Origin: an uncultured Nocardioidaceae bacterium
Lineage (GTDB): Bacteria; Actinomycetota; Actinomycetes; Propionibacteriales; Nocardioidaceae
Direction of reading: 5' to 3'
DNA length: 64,000 nucleotides
Assembly: GCA_902805855.1 (NCBI GenBank)
Contig: CADCUJ010000059.1
Coordinates: 23,546 to 87,545, forward strand
The position numbers and the translations under genes were made by a program. The notes under the pieces were generated by a model. The model was not told the DNA's origin, did not search any database, and saw only the letters and a program-made list of their open reading frames with translations. Below, piece after piece: positions 16,789-25,034 of the stretch. The first letter of the stretch is position 1. The number at the start of each line of letters is the position of its first letter.

Positions 16789-16906
16789 CGCGAGGGCGTG
16801 CCCCCGCAGACACCCTCACTCGCGCCGCCGTCGAGGTGCACGACGGCACGACGCCAGCGCGCTACCGTTGGAACGCACGCTGTCCCCCAGAGGAAGTGAG
16901 TCAAGC

Positions 16907-17122
16907 ATGGGCATCGGATTAGGGATCGTGCTCCTGGTCGCCGGGTTGATCCTGGTCCTCGGCGTCATCGAGTTCGACATCGCTGGGGTCGACGACGCCA
17001 CACTCGGCTGGATCCTGCTGGTCGTCGGCGTCCTGGCCATCATCCTCGCGCTCATCGTCAACCAGCAGCGTCGCAGCCGCGTGGTCGAGGAAAGACGGTA
17101 CGACGACGGACCTCGGTACTGA
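16907..17122 (+). CDS. DUF6458 family small membrane protein
   Basis: This 71-residue protein has two membrane helices (about 3-22 and 32-52) flanking a short loop (VIEFDIAGVDDATLGW), then a basic tail and YDDGPRY at the end. It matches the small actinobacterial DUF6458 family of unknown function. The ORF track begins 13 codons earlier, but ATG 16907 is preferred: it starts exactly at the hydrophobic segment and has AGAGGAAG upstream. Confidence 0.8.
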   Translation: MGIGLGIVLLVAGLILVLGVIEFDIAGVDDATLGWILLVVGVLAIILALIVNQQRRSRVVEERRYDDGPRY

Positions 17123-17177
17123 TCCGACCTTCACCGGTGGGCACGGAGCGCGGCTTCGTGCCCACTACTGTGCGTGC

Positions 17178-18002
17178 ATGACGACCGACCGTGAACGGCT
17201 CTCCGAGTACGTCGAGACCTGGCAGGGCGCGGTCGACGACGTCGTGGCGCTGCTTCGTGACCTGACCGACGACGAGTGGTCGCGACCGACCGACCTGCCC
17301 GGATGGGACGTGCGCGCCGTGGCGGCGCACTTGGCACACCTCGAGTCCGAGCTGAGCGGTGCCGAGCAGGTTCCCGTGGAGGTGCCCGAGCTCGAGCACC
17401 TCACCGCACCCTCTGGCCGGCACACGGAGGCCGGACGGGTCGCGCGTGAGTCGCTGGAGAACGCCGAGCTCGTCGACGAGCTGGAGCGGGTGGCCGGTGT
17501 GCGAGCAGCAGAGCTACGCGAGCACCCACCCACCGACGGCTCCGGAACCCCGCCGATCACACCTGCCGGGGTGTCGTGGGACTGGGACACCCTGCTTCGC
17601 AACCGCGTCGTAGACGTGTGGATGCACGAGCAGGACATCCGGCGTGCGCTCGGTCGGCCAGGCGGGATGAACCGTCCCGCTGCCGCGCACACGCTGCGGG
17701 TGCTGACCGCGGGCTTTCCCTACGTGGTCGGCAAGCGCGTCGGCCCGCCTGAGGCTACGACCGTCGTGCTCGACGTGACCGGTCTGCACCCGGTCCATCT
17801 CGCGGTCGAGATGAGTGCCGAGGGTCGCGCGGTGGTCACCACCTCTCCGGTCGAGAACCCGACCGTCACGTTGCGGATGGATGCGGAGACATACCTCGTC
17901 TTGGCGGGCGGCCGAGCGTCTGCGGAGAACGCCGATGTCTCGGTGAGCGGGGACCCGGACCTCGGGCGTCGGCTTCTGGCGAACATGGCCCTGACCAGAT
18001 GA
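17178..18002 (+). CDS. Maleylpyruvate isomerase family mycothiol-dependent enzyme
   Basis: This 274-residue protein of the MDMPI/DinB-like superfamily of actinobacteria has metal-binding residues on a four-helix bundle. The N-terminal domain shows LPGWDVRAVAAHLAHLE with the first His, and NRVVDVWMHEQDIRRALG supplies the later His. A C-terminal SCP2-like domain contains TVTLRMDAETYLVLAGGR near 230-250. The substrate cannot be told from sequence. TACTGT lies six bases before the ATG, so translation is probably leaderless. The next gene overlaps its stop by ATGA. Confidence 0.88.
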   Translation: MTTDRERLSEYVETWQGAVDDVVALLRDLTDDEWSRPTDLPGWDVRAVAAHLAHLESELSGAEQVPVEVPELEHLTAPSGRHTEAGRVARESLENAELVDELERVAGVRAAELREHPPTDGSGTPPITPAGVSWDWDTLLRNRVVDVWMHEQDIRRALGRPGGMNRPAAAHTLRVLTAGFPYVVGKRVGPPEATTVVLDVTGLHPVHLAVEMSAEGRAVVTTSPVENPTVTLRMDAETYLVLAGGRASAENADVSVSGDPDLGRRLLANMALTR

Positions 18003-18931
18003 GCTCGACGGCGTGGACCGTCGATGACATGCCCGACCTGGCCGGCAAGCGCGCCCTGGTCACCGGGGTCACCGCGGGGCTCGGGAAGTGCACGGCCCTC
18101 GAGCTGGCGCGCAGGGGCGCCGAGGTGGTGATGGCGGCACGAGACGAGTCCCGGCTCGGGAAGACGGTCGTGGAGGTACGCGGCGCCCTTCCGGAGGCAC
18201 AGGTACAGCCGCTGGTCCTCGACCTGGCCGATCTCTCCTCGGTGCGCCGAGCCAGTGACGAGGTGGCGGCCTACGGATCGATCGACGTCCTGGTCAACAA
18301 CGCCGGCGTCATGGCGACCCCGAAGAGGCGCACGGTCGACGGCTTCGAGCTGCAGCTCGGCACCAACCACCTTGGCCCGTTCGCCTTCACTGGCCTCGTG
18401 TTCCCCCAGCTTGTCGCCTCCGGCGACGCCAGGGTGGTGACGGTGTCCTCGATCGCGCACCAGCTGGCGCGCTCGGTGCCGCTCGGTGACCCGCGCGAGC
18501 CGCATCGTCGCTACCGGAAGTGGGGCGCCTACGCGGAGTCGAAGCTGGCGAACCTGCTCTTCGCCTTCGAGCTGGACCGTCGCGCTCGTACTCGGGGGCT
18601 ACCTGTGGTGTCGGTGGCAGCCCACCCCGGCTACGCCTCGACCGACCTCGTCAAGGGCGACCGCCTCGGCGGCGGGCGCCGCCCGGCCGGCACGATGATC
18701 GAGGCTGTCACCCGGCTGCTCGGACAGTCGGCGGCACAGGGAGCGCTGCCACAGCTGATGGCCGCGACGGCGCCCGGCCTGCCAGGAGGCAGCTACCTCG
18801 GTCCGAGCGGTCCGGGCGAGGTGCGTGGCCTGCCTGTCGTGGTCGGCACGACCAGCGCGGCCCGCGACGAAGAGCTGGCCGCCAAGCTGTGGGCGCTTTC
18901 CGAGCAGGCCACCGGGGTCCACTTCCCCTGA
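17999..18931 (+). CDS. SDR family oxidoreductase
   Basis: This 310-residue short-chain dehydrogenase is of the retinol-dehydrogenase/WW-oxidoreductase-like type. The nucleotide-binding TGVTAGLG is at 22-29, NNAGVMATP near 100 and the catalytic YAESK near 178-182, with SSIAHQ supplying the Ser. AARDESR after beta-2 suggests NADPH preference. It overlaps the upstream mycothiol-dependent enzyme by four bases, so the pair is co-translated. The substrate is unknown. Confidence 0.9.
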   Translation: MSSTAWTVDDMPDLAGKRALVTGVTAGLGKCTALELARRGAEVVMAARDESRLGKTVVEVRGALPEAQVQPLVLDLADLSSVRRASDEVAAYGSIDVLVNNAGVMATPKRRTVDGFELQLGTNHLGPFAFTGLVFPQLVASGDARVVTVSSIAHQLARSVPLGDPREPHRRYRKWGAYAESKLANLLFAFELDRRARTRGLPVVSVAAHPGYASTDLVKGDRLGGGRRPAGTMIEAVTRLLGQSAAQGALPQLMAATAPGLPGGSYLGPSGPGEVRGLPVVVGTTSAARDEELAAKLWALSEQATGVHFP

Positions 18932-18970
18932 GCCGAGCTGCCTGCCGGTGCGGGTCGCGCCGCTCGGTCC

Positions 18971-18997
18971 TCGGCTTCTCGGCTTCTCGGCTTCTCG
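18971..18997 (+). repeat. Three tandem 8-bp repeats (TCGGCTTC)
   Basis: TCGGCTTC is repeated head to tail at 18971, 18979 and 18987 and followed by TCGGGGG, in the short gap between the converging SDR and paaN genes. It is too short to suggest more than local slippage. Confidence 0.85.
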
Positions 18998-19002
18998 GGG
19001 GA

Positions 19003-20673
19003 TCAGACGTGGCGACGCGACTGGATGACGCGGAACCTGTTGGCCACGAAGGCGGCGTCGGTGAACGACGCGTTCGCTGCCGGGTTGGCGCCGGTGCCGT
19101 GGAAGTCGGAGAATGCCGCCGACTGGTTGACGAAGACCTGGCCGGTCAGGTTCTCCGAGAGCGCCACCCCGGCGTCGAGCGCCGCATCCCGCATGGACTC
19201 GACCACCTCGCTCGAGGTGCTGTAAACGGACGCGGTGATGGCACCGTGCGCGATGACGGTGCTCCGGAACAGGTCGATCGACTCCGCGGTCCCCGTCGTC
19301 CGGATCAGGTATGCCACGGGTCCGAAGCACTCCGACTCGTACACGTCTGCGTCCTTCGCGTCCAAGCCGATCAGCGCTGGGGTCCGAACCACCGCGTCGT
19401 CGTACGCCGGGTGCCGCACCTCGCGCGAGGCGACGAGCACCTCGCCCTGCGATGGCGCATCGGCCAGCCGCGAGAGCACGCCCTCGTTCACCACGCCACC
19501 GAGCAGCTCGACGGCGCGCGCGTCATCGCCGAGCAGCTTCCCGAGCGCGGCCTCGATGCCCGCAGCAACCTCCGCGAAGCTCTTGTGCCCATCGTCGGTC
19601 TCGATGCCGTCGCCGGGCAGGTAGATGTTCTGCGGCGCCGTGCACATCTGGCCCGTGTAGAGGGCGAACGAGAAGGCGAGGTTCATCGTCAGACCCTTGA
19701 ACGAGTCCGTTGAGTCGACCACCACGGTGTTGACGCCCGCCTTCTCGGCGAACACCGTGGCCTGCCGAGCGTTCTCCACCAGCCAGTCACCGAACGCGTT
19801 CGACCCGGTGAAGTCGATCAGCCGCACCTCAGGCCGCAACGCGAGGGTCTTCGCCAAGCCATCCGCGGGGTCCTCGGCGGCGAGCGTGACCAGATTGGGG
19901 TCGAAGCCTTGCTCCGCCAGCACCTGCTGTGCGGTCTGCACGGTGATCGCCAGCGGGAGCACGGCGCCGGGGTGCGGCTTGACGATCACCGGGTTGCCGC
20001 ATGCCAAGGACGCGAACAACCCCGGCCAGGAGTTCCAGGTGGGGAAGGTGTTGCAGCCGACGACCAGTGCGAGGCCCCGGGGCACCGGGGTGAACGTCTT
20101 CTCCATCCGCAGCGGCTCGCCTTTGGCCGGCTTCTCCCAGACTGCCGTCCGCGGGACGCGAGTCATCTCCTCATGGGCGTAGGCGACCGACTCCAGTGCT
20201 CGGTCGAGCGCATGTGCGCCACCGGCCTGGAAGGCCATCACGAAGGCCTGACCCGACGTGTGCTGCACGGCGTTCGCGAGCTCGAAGACGCGTCCGTGCA
20301 GGCGGTGCAAGATCTCCAGGCAGACGCCGACCCGCGCGTGTGGCCCGGCGTCGCGGAACGCCTTGAGCCCGGCGCCCGCGGCGGTGACCAGCTCGTCGAC
20401 CCCCGACTCGGTCACCCTCGGGTAGGAGACGTCGAGCGTGAAGCCGAACGGCGACTTCTCGGTCGCGACCGTGCCGTCGGCGCCGGGGGTGGTCAGCGGG
20501 AAGGTGGTGCCTGCGAGTGCCTCGAATGCTTGCTTCCCCTCGGCCGCCGCGCTCTCGCCGTAGACCCGCGGACTGGGGCTCTCGTTGTAGGCAGAGAAGT
20601 ACTCTCTGGACCGAGTGGCCGCCACCGCCTGCTCCAGGACTTCGCGGTGGCGCTCGAAGAGCTCGTGACTCAT
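19003..20673 (-). CDS. paaN: Phenylacetic acid degradation protein PaaN (aldehyde dehydrogenase family)
   Basis: This 556-residue aldehyde-dehydrogenase-fold protein matches the actinobacterial PaaN type over its whole length. The general-base Glu is in FAEKAGVNT (Glu310) and the nucleophile in GQMCTAPQ (Cys344). The ring-opening role in phenylacetate degradation is assigned by family, not shown here. GGAGGAG lies five bases before the ATG. Of the other paa genes only paaI is in the window, 1.5 kb away on the other strand, so the catabolic cluster is incomplete here. Confidence 0.92.
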   Translation of the reverse strand: MSHELFERHREVLEQAVAATRSREYFSAYNESPSPRVYGESAAAEGKQAFEALAGTTFPLTTPGADGTVATEKSPFGFTLDVSYPRVTESGVDELVTAAGAGLKAFRDAGPHARVGVCLEILHRLHGRVFELANAVQHTSGQAFVMAFQAGGAHALDRALESVAYAHEEMTRVPRTAVWEKPAKGEPLRMEKTFTPVPRGLALVVGCNTFPTWNSWPGLFASLACGNPVIVKPHPGAVLPLAITVQTAQQVLAEQGFDPNLVTLAAEDPADGLAKTLALRPEVRLIDFTGSNAFGDWLVENARQATVFAEKAGVNTVVVDSTDSFKGLTMNLAFSFALYTGQMCTAPQNIYLPGDGIETDDGHKSFAEVAAGIEAALGKLLGDDARAVELLGGVVNEGVLSRLADAPSQGEVLVASREVRHPAYDDAVVRTPALIGLDAKDADVYESECFGPVAYLIRTTGTAESIDLFRSTVIAHGAITASVYSTSSEVVESMRDAALDAGVALSENLTGQVFVNQSAAFSDFHGTGANPAANASFTDAAFVANRFRVIQSRRHV

Positions 20674-20753
20674 AAGACTCCTCCGGGGGTCGCCGGTATG
20701 ACGCTCGACTGCAGGATTCTCGCCAGTCTGTCACACAGCGGTGCTGGTGGGCG

Positions 20754-21578
20754 CTACGAGCCTGGCCGCCACTCGGCCCGGCTGAACGGCGACTCCGGCC
20801 GTTCCTGCGCGACACCGTCGAGGGTGATGTCCACGAGCTCGTTGTAGAAGGCGACCAAACCCGCCACCTTCCCCACAGCCGGCAGCGGTGACGCGTAGGA
20901 CCACGCGACGTTGCGCACCTGCGGCGGCCCCACAGTGCTCCAGTACTGGTTCGTCTCGCCCTTGTAGGGACACAGACTGTGGTTCTCACTCGGCACCAGC
21001 GTCTCGAAGTGCACATCCTGCCGCGGCAGGTAGTAGCGCGTCGGCAGGCCGGTCTCGAAGAGCAGGACCGGATGGTCGCTCTCGGCCAGGGGGACCCCGT
21101 CGAGAGCCACGACCGCCCGCCGTCGGCTCGCGACCGCCTCGACCCTCTTGTGCGGATCCCGCGGATGCCCGCGGACCACCTCGTCCTCCTCCAGCCAATG
21201 GTCGATCAGCCCAGGCTGCCAGCTCAGCACGACCAAGTTCTCCAAGGCAGGGTCATCCCGGGTCCAGGCGACGTGGCGGACCACACGGTCGTCCACCTCC
21301 AGGTCGTACCACTGCGAGACCGGACCCTTGGGTCCGAAGAAGAATGACACGTCGCCTGGCTCATCCTGCGATGGTCGCAGCAGGTCCTTGCGCAGGTCGG
21401 TCTCGGCGAAGGCGTACGCCGGCACCGGGAACGACTCCTCCCAGAACAGCACCGGGTCGCGGCTGTCGACGACCGCGGTCTCGCCCACGAACGCGCGAAC
21501 CCACTTGTCGATGGTCTCGGTCCGGACCGGCACCACCTCACCTCCGCCCTGGGTGCACACGATCCGCTCAGCCGTCAT
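20754..21578 (-). CDS. Tandem DUF427 domain protein
   Basis: This 274-residue protein is built of two DUF427 repeats: the first around 30-110 (VVDSRDPVLFWEESFPVPAYAF then DVSFFFGPKGPVSQWYDLE) and the second around 150-250 (SDHPVLLFETGLPTRYYLP then SLCPYKGETNQYWS). The C-terminal part contains the YKG and AWSY elements typical of this family, whose function is unknown. It sits 80 bases upstream of paaN on the same strand and is divergent from the GNAT gene. Confidence 0.87.
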   Translation of the reverse strand: MTAERIVCTQGGGEVVPVRTETIDKWVRAFVGETAVVDSRDPVLFWEESFPVPAYAFAETDLRKDLLRPSQDEPGDVSFFFGPKGPVSQWYDLEVDDRVVRHVAWTRDDPALENLVVLSWQPGLIDHWLEEDEVVRGHPRDPHKRVEAVASRRRAVVALDGVPLAESDHPVLLFETGLPTRYYLPRQDVHFETLVPSENHSLCPYKGETNQYWSTVGPPQVRNVAWSYASPLPAVGKVAGLVAFYNELVDITLDGVAQERPESPFSRAEWRPGS

Positions 21579-21649
21579 GGGGTGTCAAGCCGTCCCACCG
21601 TGCCGTTGCTGGAGGGCGGACGTATCGGCCCACGTGCGAAGGTGAGTAG

Positions 21650-22132
21650 GTGTCGATACTGCGCCGGATCCAGGACCAGGACGTCGACCTGGTGCTGGGG
21701 CTAAACCACCACAACGTCGAGGCGCTCGCCCCGATGGACACCGGCCGGCTGCGCGACCTCGACGCGACCGCCGACCGGTTCGACGTGATCGACGTTGCGG
21801 GCGAGTTCGCCGGGTTCGTCGTCACCTTCGGACCGGGCTCGACGTACGACTCGGAGAACTACCGATGGTTCGCCGACCGCTTCGGGGAGCGGTTCTACTA
21901 CCTGGACCGGATCGTTCTCGACGACCGGTTCCGCCGCCGGGGACTCGCGAGTCGGGTGTACGTCGAGATCGAGGCTGTTGCGGCGAAGTACGACCGGCTC
22001 ACCTTGGAGGTCAACCTCGTGCCGCGCAACGAGGTCTCGCTCGCTTTTCACGAGCGTCGCGGGTACCAGGAGATCGGACGGCGCGGCGATGGGACGCACC
22101 TGCTGTCGATGATGGAGAAGGACCTGCGATGA
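21650..22132 (+). CDS. GNAT family N-acetyltransferase
   Basis: This 160-residue single-domain acetyltransferase has YYLDRIVLDDRFRRRGLASR near 85-105, which contains the acetyl-CoA pyrophosphate-binding R-R-x-G-L/A motif, and VNLVPRNEVSLAFHERRGYQE for the last two motifs. The acceptor substrate is unknown. It starts with GTG at 21650, with AAGGTGA upstream, and overlaps paaI by ATGA, so the two proteins are made together. Confidence 0.9.
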   Translation: MSILRRIQDQDVDLVLGLNHHNVEALAPMDTGRLRDLDATADRFDVIDVAGEFAGFVVTFGPGSTYDSENYRWFADRFGERFYYLDRIVLDDRFRRRGLASRVYVEIEAVAAKYDRLTLEVNLVPRNEVSLAFHERRGYQEIGRRGDGTHLLSMMEKDLR

Positions 22133-22554
22133 CGCCCGCGGAGAAGGCGCGCAGGTGCGCCGCGGCGATGTGGGACGGTGACCGTGCCAGCCAGGCCATG
22201 GGCATGCGGATCACTGCCGTCTCTCCCGGTGGGGCCACGGTGGAGATGGTGGTCCGCGAGGACATGGTGAACGGTCACGGCATCGGGCACGGCGGCTTCA
22301 CGTTCGCGCTCGCAGACTCGGCGTTCGCGTTCGCGTGCAACACCTACAACCGGCGCACGGTGGCCAGCCTCTGCGAGATCACGTTCCTCGCGCCGACGCG
22401 TCTCGGCGAGCTGCTGGTCGCTGAGGCGCAGGAACGTGAGCGAAAAGGTCGCGACGGCAGGTACGACGTCGTGGTGCGCAGAGACGACGTGGTCGTGGCT
22501 GAGTTCGTCGGACGAAGCAGGGAGATCCGCGGCGTGCTGTTCGAGGACGAGTAA
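22129..22554 (+). CDS. paaI: Hydroxyphenylacetyl-CoA thioesterase PaaI
   Basis: This 141-residue hot-dog-fold thioesterase has the signature NGHGIGHGGFTFALADSAFA near 46-65, containing the catalytic Asp of PaaI-type enzymes. It releases CoA from dead-end ring-hydroxylated phenylacetyl-CoA intermediates. The ORF track begins this frame upstream inside the GNAT gene; the real start is ATG 22129, which overlaps the GNAT stop. Pairing with paaN on the other side of the divergent promoter supports the assignment. Confidence 0.92.
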   Translation: MTPAEKARRCAAAMWDGDRASQAMGMRITAVSPGGATVEMVVREDMVNGHGIGHGGFTFALADSAFAFACNTYNRRTVASLCEITFLAPTRLGELLVAEAQERERKGRDGRYDVVVRRDDVVVAEFVGRSREIRGVLFEDE

Positions 22555-22730
22555 CGGTCCGCCGCAGCTTCTATGCGCGGTGCACGTGGGGTCTGTGCGA
22601 GCCATCGGCTGATCCGGTCGACGACATGGCCGAGTACGACCTGGGATACGTGCCGCAGCCCCGCCGACTTCTCCGCGCGGGAGGCTTCGAGCTCACCGAC
22701 TTCGTGGCGCGGCGAAAAGCTACCGACAGG
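22555..22730 (+). other. Coding-like fragment without a start codon, downstream of paaI
   Basis: Immediately after the paaI stop, one frame reads a plausible protein segment (RRSFYARCTWGLCEP, then MAEYDLGYVPQPRRLL, then GGFELTDFVARR) with G/C-ending codons before losing sense near 22710. There is no start codon at its left end and nothing comparable on the other strand until the next gene ends at 22776. The internal ATG 22626 would give only about 30 sensible residues. It may be the remnant of a deleted gene; I cannot name the family. Confidence 0.3.
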
Positions 22731-22775
22731 CAGACGAGCCGTCACCCGCTGTCGACGGGCAGCCGCGGGCATCAC

Positions 22776-23597
22776 TCAGCGGGCCAGTACGGCGTCGACC
22801 ACCGGCCGCACCTGTTCGACGTGGGTGACCAGTGCGCCGAGCAGCCGGTTGCGGGACGCGAAGAAGCCGGTCGGCCCGAGACGGTACAGCAGTGAGCGGA
22901 TCAGCAGCTGGTGCCAGTCCTCGCCCTCAGCCCACTCGTCGAGCAGGCTCAGCGGCGCACCGCGAAAAGTCACGGCATCGGTGGCCGCGATCGCATCGGC
23001 CATCTCGGCCGGCCGGAAGTACGGCGGCCAGTCGATCACGGCGGGAGCGAGCCCGTCCGCGACCAGCACGTTGGGCAAGATGTCGCCATGGATCATCTGG
23101 GACGGACTCGAGACAGGTCCCAAATGGATCCGCAGCCGGTCGATGATCTCGAGAGTCTCGGCGTCCCCCTCGGCCTCGGCACCCTCCCACGCGATCCGGT
23201 CGCCCAGTGCCCACGGGTCGTCACGCGCCTGCAGAAACTGCGGCCTGGGCAGGTCGCGCACACCGCGGTGGAAGGCCCTGCTGGCCTCCTTGACCCGGTC
23301 GAGCTCCCGCGGCAGCTCGACGTCGCGTCCCGGCACGAGGACATGTGCCCCCCACCCGTCGGCCGACCAGCGCACCTCGCCTGCCCCCTCAGGGACCACC
23401 GGCTCCGGGACCCGTACCTCGTTGTCGTCCCAGGCGGCGTACACCTCGCACACCCAGGCGTGCTCCGGGGCGAAGCCCACTCGTTTCAGGACCAGGCGTC
23501 CGTCGGTCCAGGTATGGCCCTGCCCGCCCGGCAGGCGCCGTAGCGCCTCCTGGCGCACACCGAACGCCCGGACCGCCGCGTGGGAGGGGGCTGTCAT
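22776..23597 (-). CDS. TIGR02569-like actinobacterial protein with phosphotransferase (APH) fold
   Basis: This 273-residue protein resembles aminoglycoside-phosphotransferase-like kinases. QMIHGDILPNVLV near 168-180 is the catalytic loop (His-Gly-Asp ... Asn) and VIDWPPYFRP near 190-200 holds the metal-binding Asp, while the N-lobe has LVLKRVG. It fits the actinobacterial family TIGR02569, whose substrate is unknown. It is divergent from the CaiB-type gene, and its ATG is seven bases from the first unit of a 21-bp repeat array. Confidence 0.8.
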   Translation of the reverse strand: MTAPSHAAVRAFGVRQEALRRLPGGQGHTWTDGRLVLKRVGFAPEHAWVCEVYAAWDDNEVRVPEPVVPEGAGEVRWSADGWGAHVLVPGRDVELPRELDRVKEASRAFHRGVRDLPRPQFLQARDDPWALGDRIAWEGAEAEGDAETLEIIDRLRIHLGPVSSPSQMIHGDILPNVLVADGLAPAVIDWPPYFRPAEMADAIAATDAVTFRGAPLSLLDEWAEGEDWHQLLIRSLLYRLGPTGFFASRNRLLGALVTHVEQVRPVVDAVLAR

Positions 23598-23603
23598 GAC
23601 CTC

Positions 23604-23700
23604 ATCTCAACCCGTCCCGCGGCCAATCTCAACCGGCGCGGGCCCCATCTCAACCGGCGCGGGCCCCATCTCAACCGGCGCGGGCCCCATCTCAACGGCC
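23604..23700 (-). repeat. Second array of the 21-bp repeat, in inverted orientation
   Basis: Units start at 23604, 23626, 23647, 23668 and 23689; the three central steps are exactly 21 bases and the first step is 22. The plus-strand consensus is ATCTCAACCGGCGCGGGCCCC, whose reverse complement GGGGCCCGCGCCGGTTGAGAT matches the unit at 3387-3512 at about 19 of 21 positions. The outer units are degenerate or incomplete. The array fills the whole gap between two divergent genes and abuts the -10-like TAGACT (23701) of the CaiB-type gene, so it must overlay that promoter. Confidence 0.95.
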
Positions 23701-23712
23701 TAGACTCAGGCG

Positions 23713-24867
23713 ATGCTCTCCGACCTGGTCGTCGTCGACCTGACCCGCGCCCTCGCCGGACCGCACGCAGGCATGATGCTCGGCGACCTGGTAGCCCGGG
23801 TGATCAAGGTCGAGACGCCTGCCGGCGGCGACGAGTCCCGATCGTGGGGCCCTCCCTTCGTCGGACCCGAGGACAGCCCGGAGTCGACCTACTTCATGTC
23901 CTGCAACCGGAACAAGGAGTCGGTCACCGCGGACCTGAAGAGCGAAGCCGGCAAGGAGTTCCTCGAGCGGCTCGTCGAGAAGGCCGACGTGCTGATGGAG
24001 AACTTTCGCACCGGTGTGATGGACCGGCTCGGCTTCTCGGTGCAGCGACTGCACGAGATCAACCCCCGCCTGGTGATCTTGTCCATCACCGGTTTCGGGC
24101 ACGACGGTCCCGAGGGCGGGCGCGCCGGCTATGACCAGATCGCACAGGGCGAGGCGGGGCTGATGTCGATCACCGGTCCCTCGCCGGAGGAGCCGACGCG
24201 AGTCGGGGTGCCGATCGCCGATCTGCTGGCCGGGATGAACGGCGCCTACGGCGTCCTCGCGGCGTTGCACGAGCGGCAGCACACCGGTCGTGGCCGAGTG
24301 GTCCGGTCCAGCCTGCTGGCCTCCGTGGTCGGGGTGCACGCGTTCCAGGGCACCCGATGGACGGTCGCCGAAGAGGTCCCGCATGGAGCGGGGAACCATC
24401 ACCCGTCCATCGCACCGTACGGTCTGTTCCACACCGCCGACGCACCGATCCAGATCGCCTGCGGCAACGAGAACCAGTGGCACGCCCTGTCCGGCCTGCT
24501 CGGCATCGACGACGACCGCTTCGCTACGAACCGGTCGCGCGTCGGCCACCGCGAAGACCTGGTTGCAGCGATGGAGCGGGCGCTGGCTGCCGACGATGCC
24601 GAGCCGTGGCTCGCCAAGCTGGCCGAGTCCGGCATCCCGGCCGGCAAGGTGCGCTCGATCGACGAGGTGTACGGCTGGGACCAGACCCGCTCACAGGGGT
24701 TGCTGATCGACGTGCACCACTCCTCACTGGGCTCGCTCCAGCTTCCGGGGCCGTCGCTGCGCTTCGACGACAACGCCTACTCGGGAGCCCGCGAGAAGCA
24801 CCTGGCTCCGCCGCTGCTCGGTGAGCATGACGAGTCGGTTCGTGCCTGGCTCGACGAACAGGCGTGA
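23713..24867 (+). CDS. CaiB/BaiF family (class III) CoA-transferase
   Basis: This 384-residue class III CoA-transferase forms interlocked dimers and moves CoA between carboxylic acids through an aspartyl-CoA adduct. The likely catalytic Asp is Asp170 in VGVPIADLLAGMNG, the position used by formyl-CoA transferase (Asp169). LDLTRALAGPHAGMMLGDLGA-like opening residues and GFGHDGPEGGRAGYDQIAQG are family hallmarks. The acyl substrate cannot be read from sequence. TAGACT six bases before the ATG indicates leaderless transcription out of the repeat array. Confidence 0.92.
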   Translation: MLSDLVVVDLTRALAGPHAGMMLGDLVARVIKVETPAGGDESRSWGPPFVGPEDSPESTYFMSCNRNKESVTADLKSEAGKEFLERLVEKADVLMENFRTGVMDRLGFSVQRLHEINPRLVILSITGFGHDGPEGGRAGYDQIAQGEAGLMSITGPSPEEPTRVGVPIADLLAGMNGAYGVLAALHERQHTGRGRVVRSSLLASVVGVHAFQGTRWTVAEEVPHGAGNHHPSIAPYGLFHTADAPIQIACGNENQWHALSGLLGIDDDRFATNRSRVGHREDLVAAMERALAADDAEPWLAKLAESGIPAGKVRSIDEVYGWDQTRSQGLLIDVHHSSLGSLQLPGPSLRFDDNAYSGAREKHLAPPLLGEHDESVRAWLDEQA

Positions 24868-24920
24868 CCTACGCCGCAGTCGCTCGTTGAGCCAAGGACC
24901 AGCAGCGAGTAGGAGAGCAC

Positions 24921-25019
24921 ATGTTCCCAGGGTCCCGCGACGTTCGCGCGGGCGTCGCGAGGACCACCACGGCAGTCGTCGTCGCGTTCGACCTGAGCAG
25001 GTGCGTCCGGCGGCGCTGA
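24921..25019 (+). CDS. Possible 32-residue leader peptide upstream of the AccD3-like gene
   Basis: ATG 24921 is preceded by AGGAG at ideal distance, one of the better ribosome sites in the window, and the ORF runs to TGA at 25017-25019. The peptide contains the run ARTTTAVVVAFD and ends CVRRR. Its third positions are less biased than those of normal genes here. It is followed 15 bases later by a very strong hairpin and then by the AccD3-like gene, the layout of a translational attenuator with Thr/Val control codons. It could equally be a chance ORF. Confidence 0.4.
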   Translation: MFPGSRDVRAGVARTTTAVVVAFDLSRCVRRR

Positions 25020-25034
25020 GGGGGGCCTACGAGC

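Noticed and set aside
18971-18997. Tandem TCGGCTTC repeat as a regulatory element
   Set aside because: It is short, lies between converging genes downstream of both, and fits replication slippage.
22626-22895. An 89-residue ORF (22626..22895) as an intact gene
   Set aside because: Only its first 30 or so codons look like protein, continuing an upstream stretch with no start. The rest is antisense to the TIGR02569-like gene.
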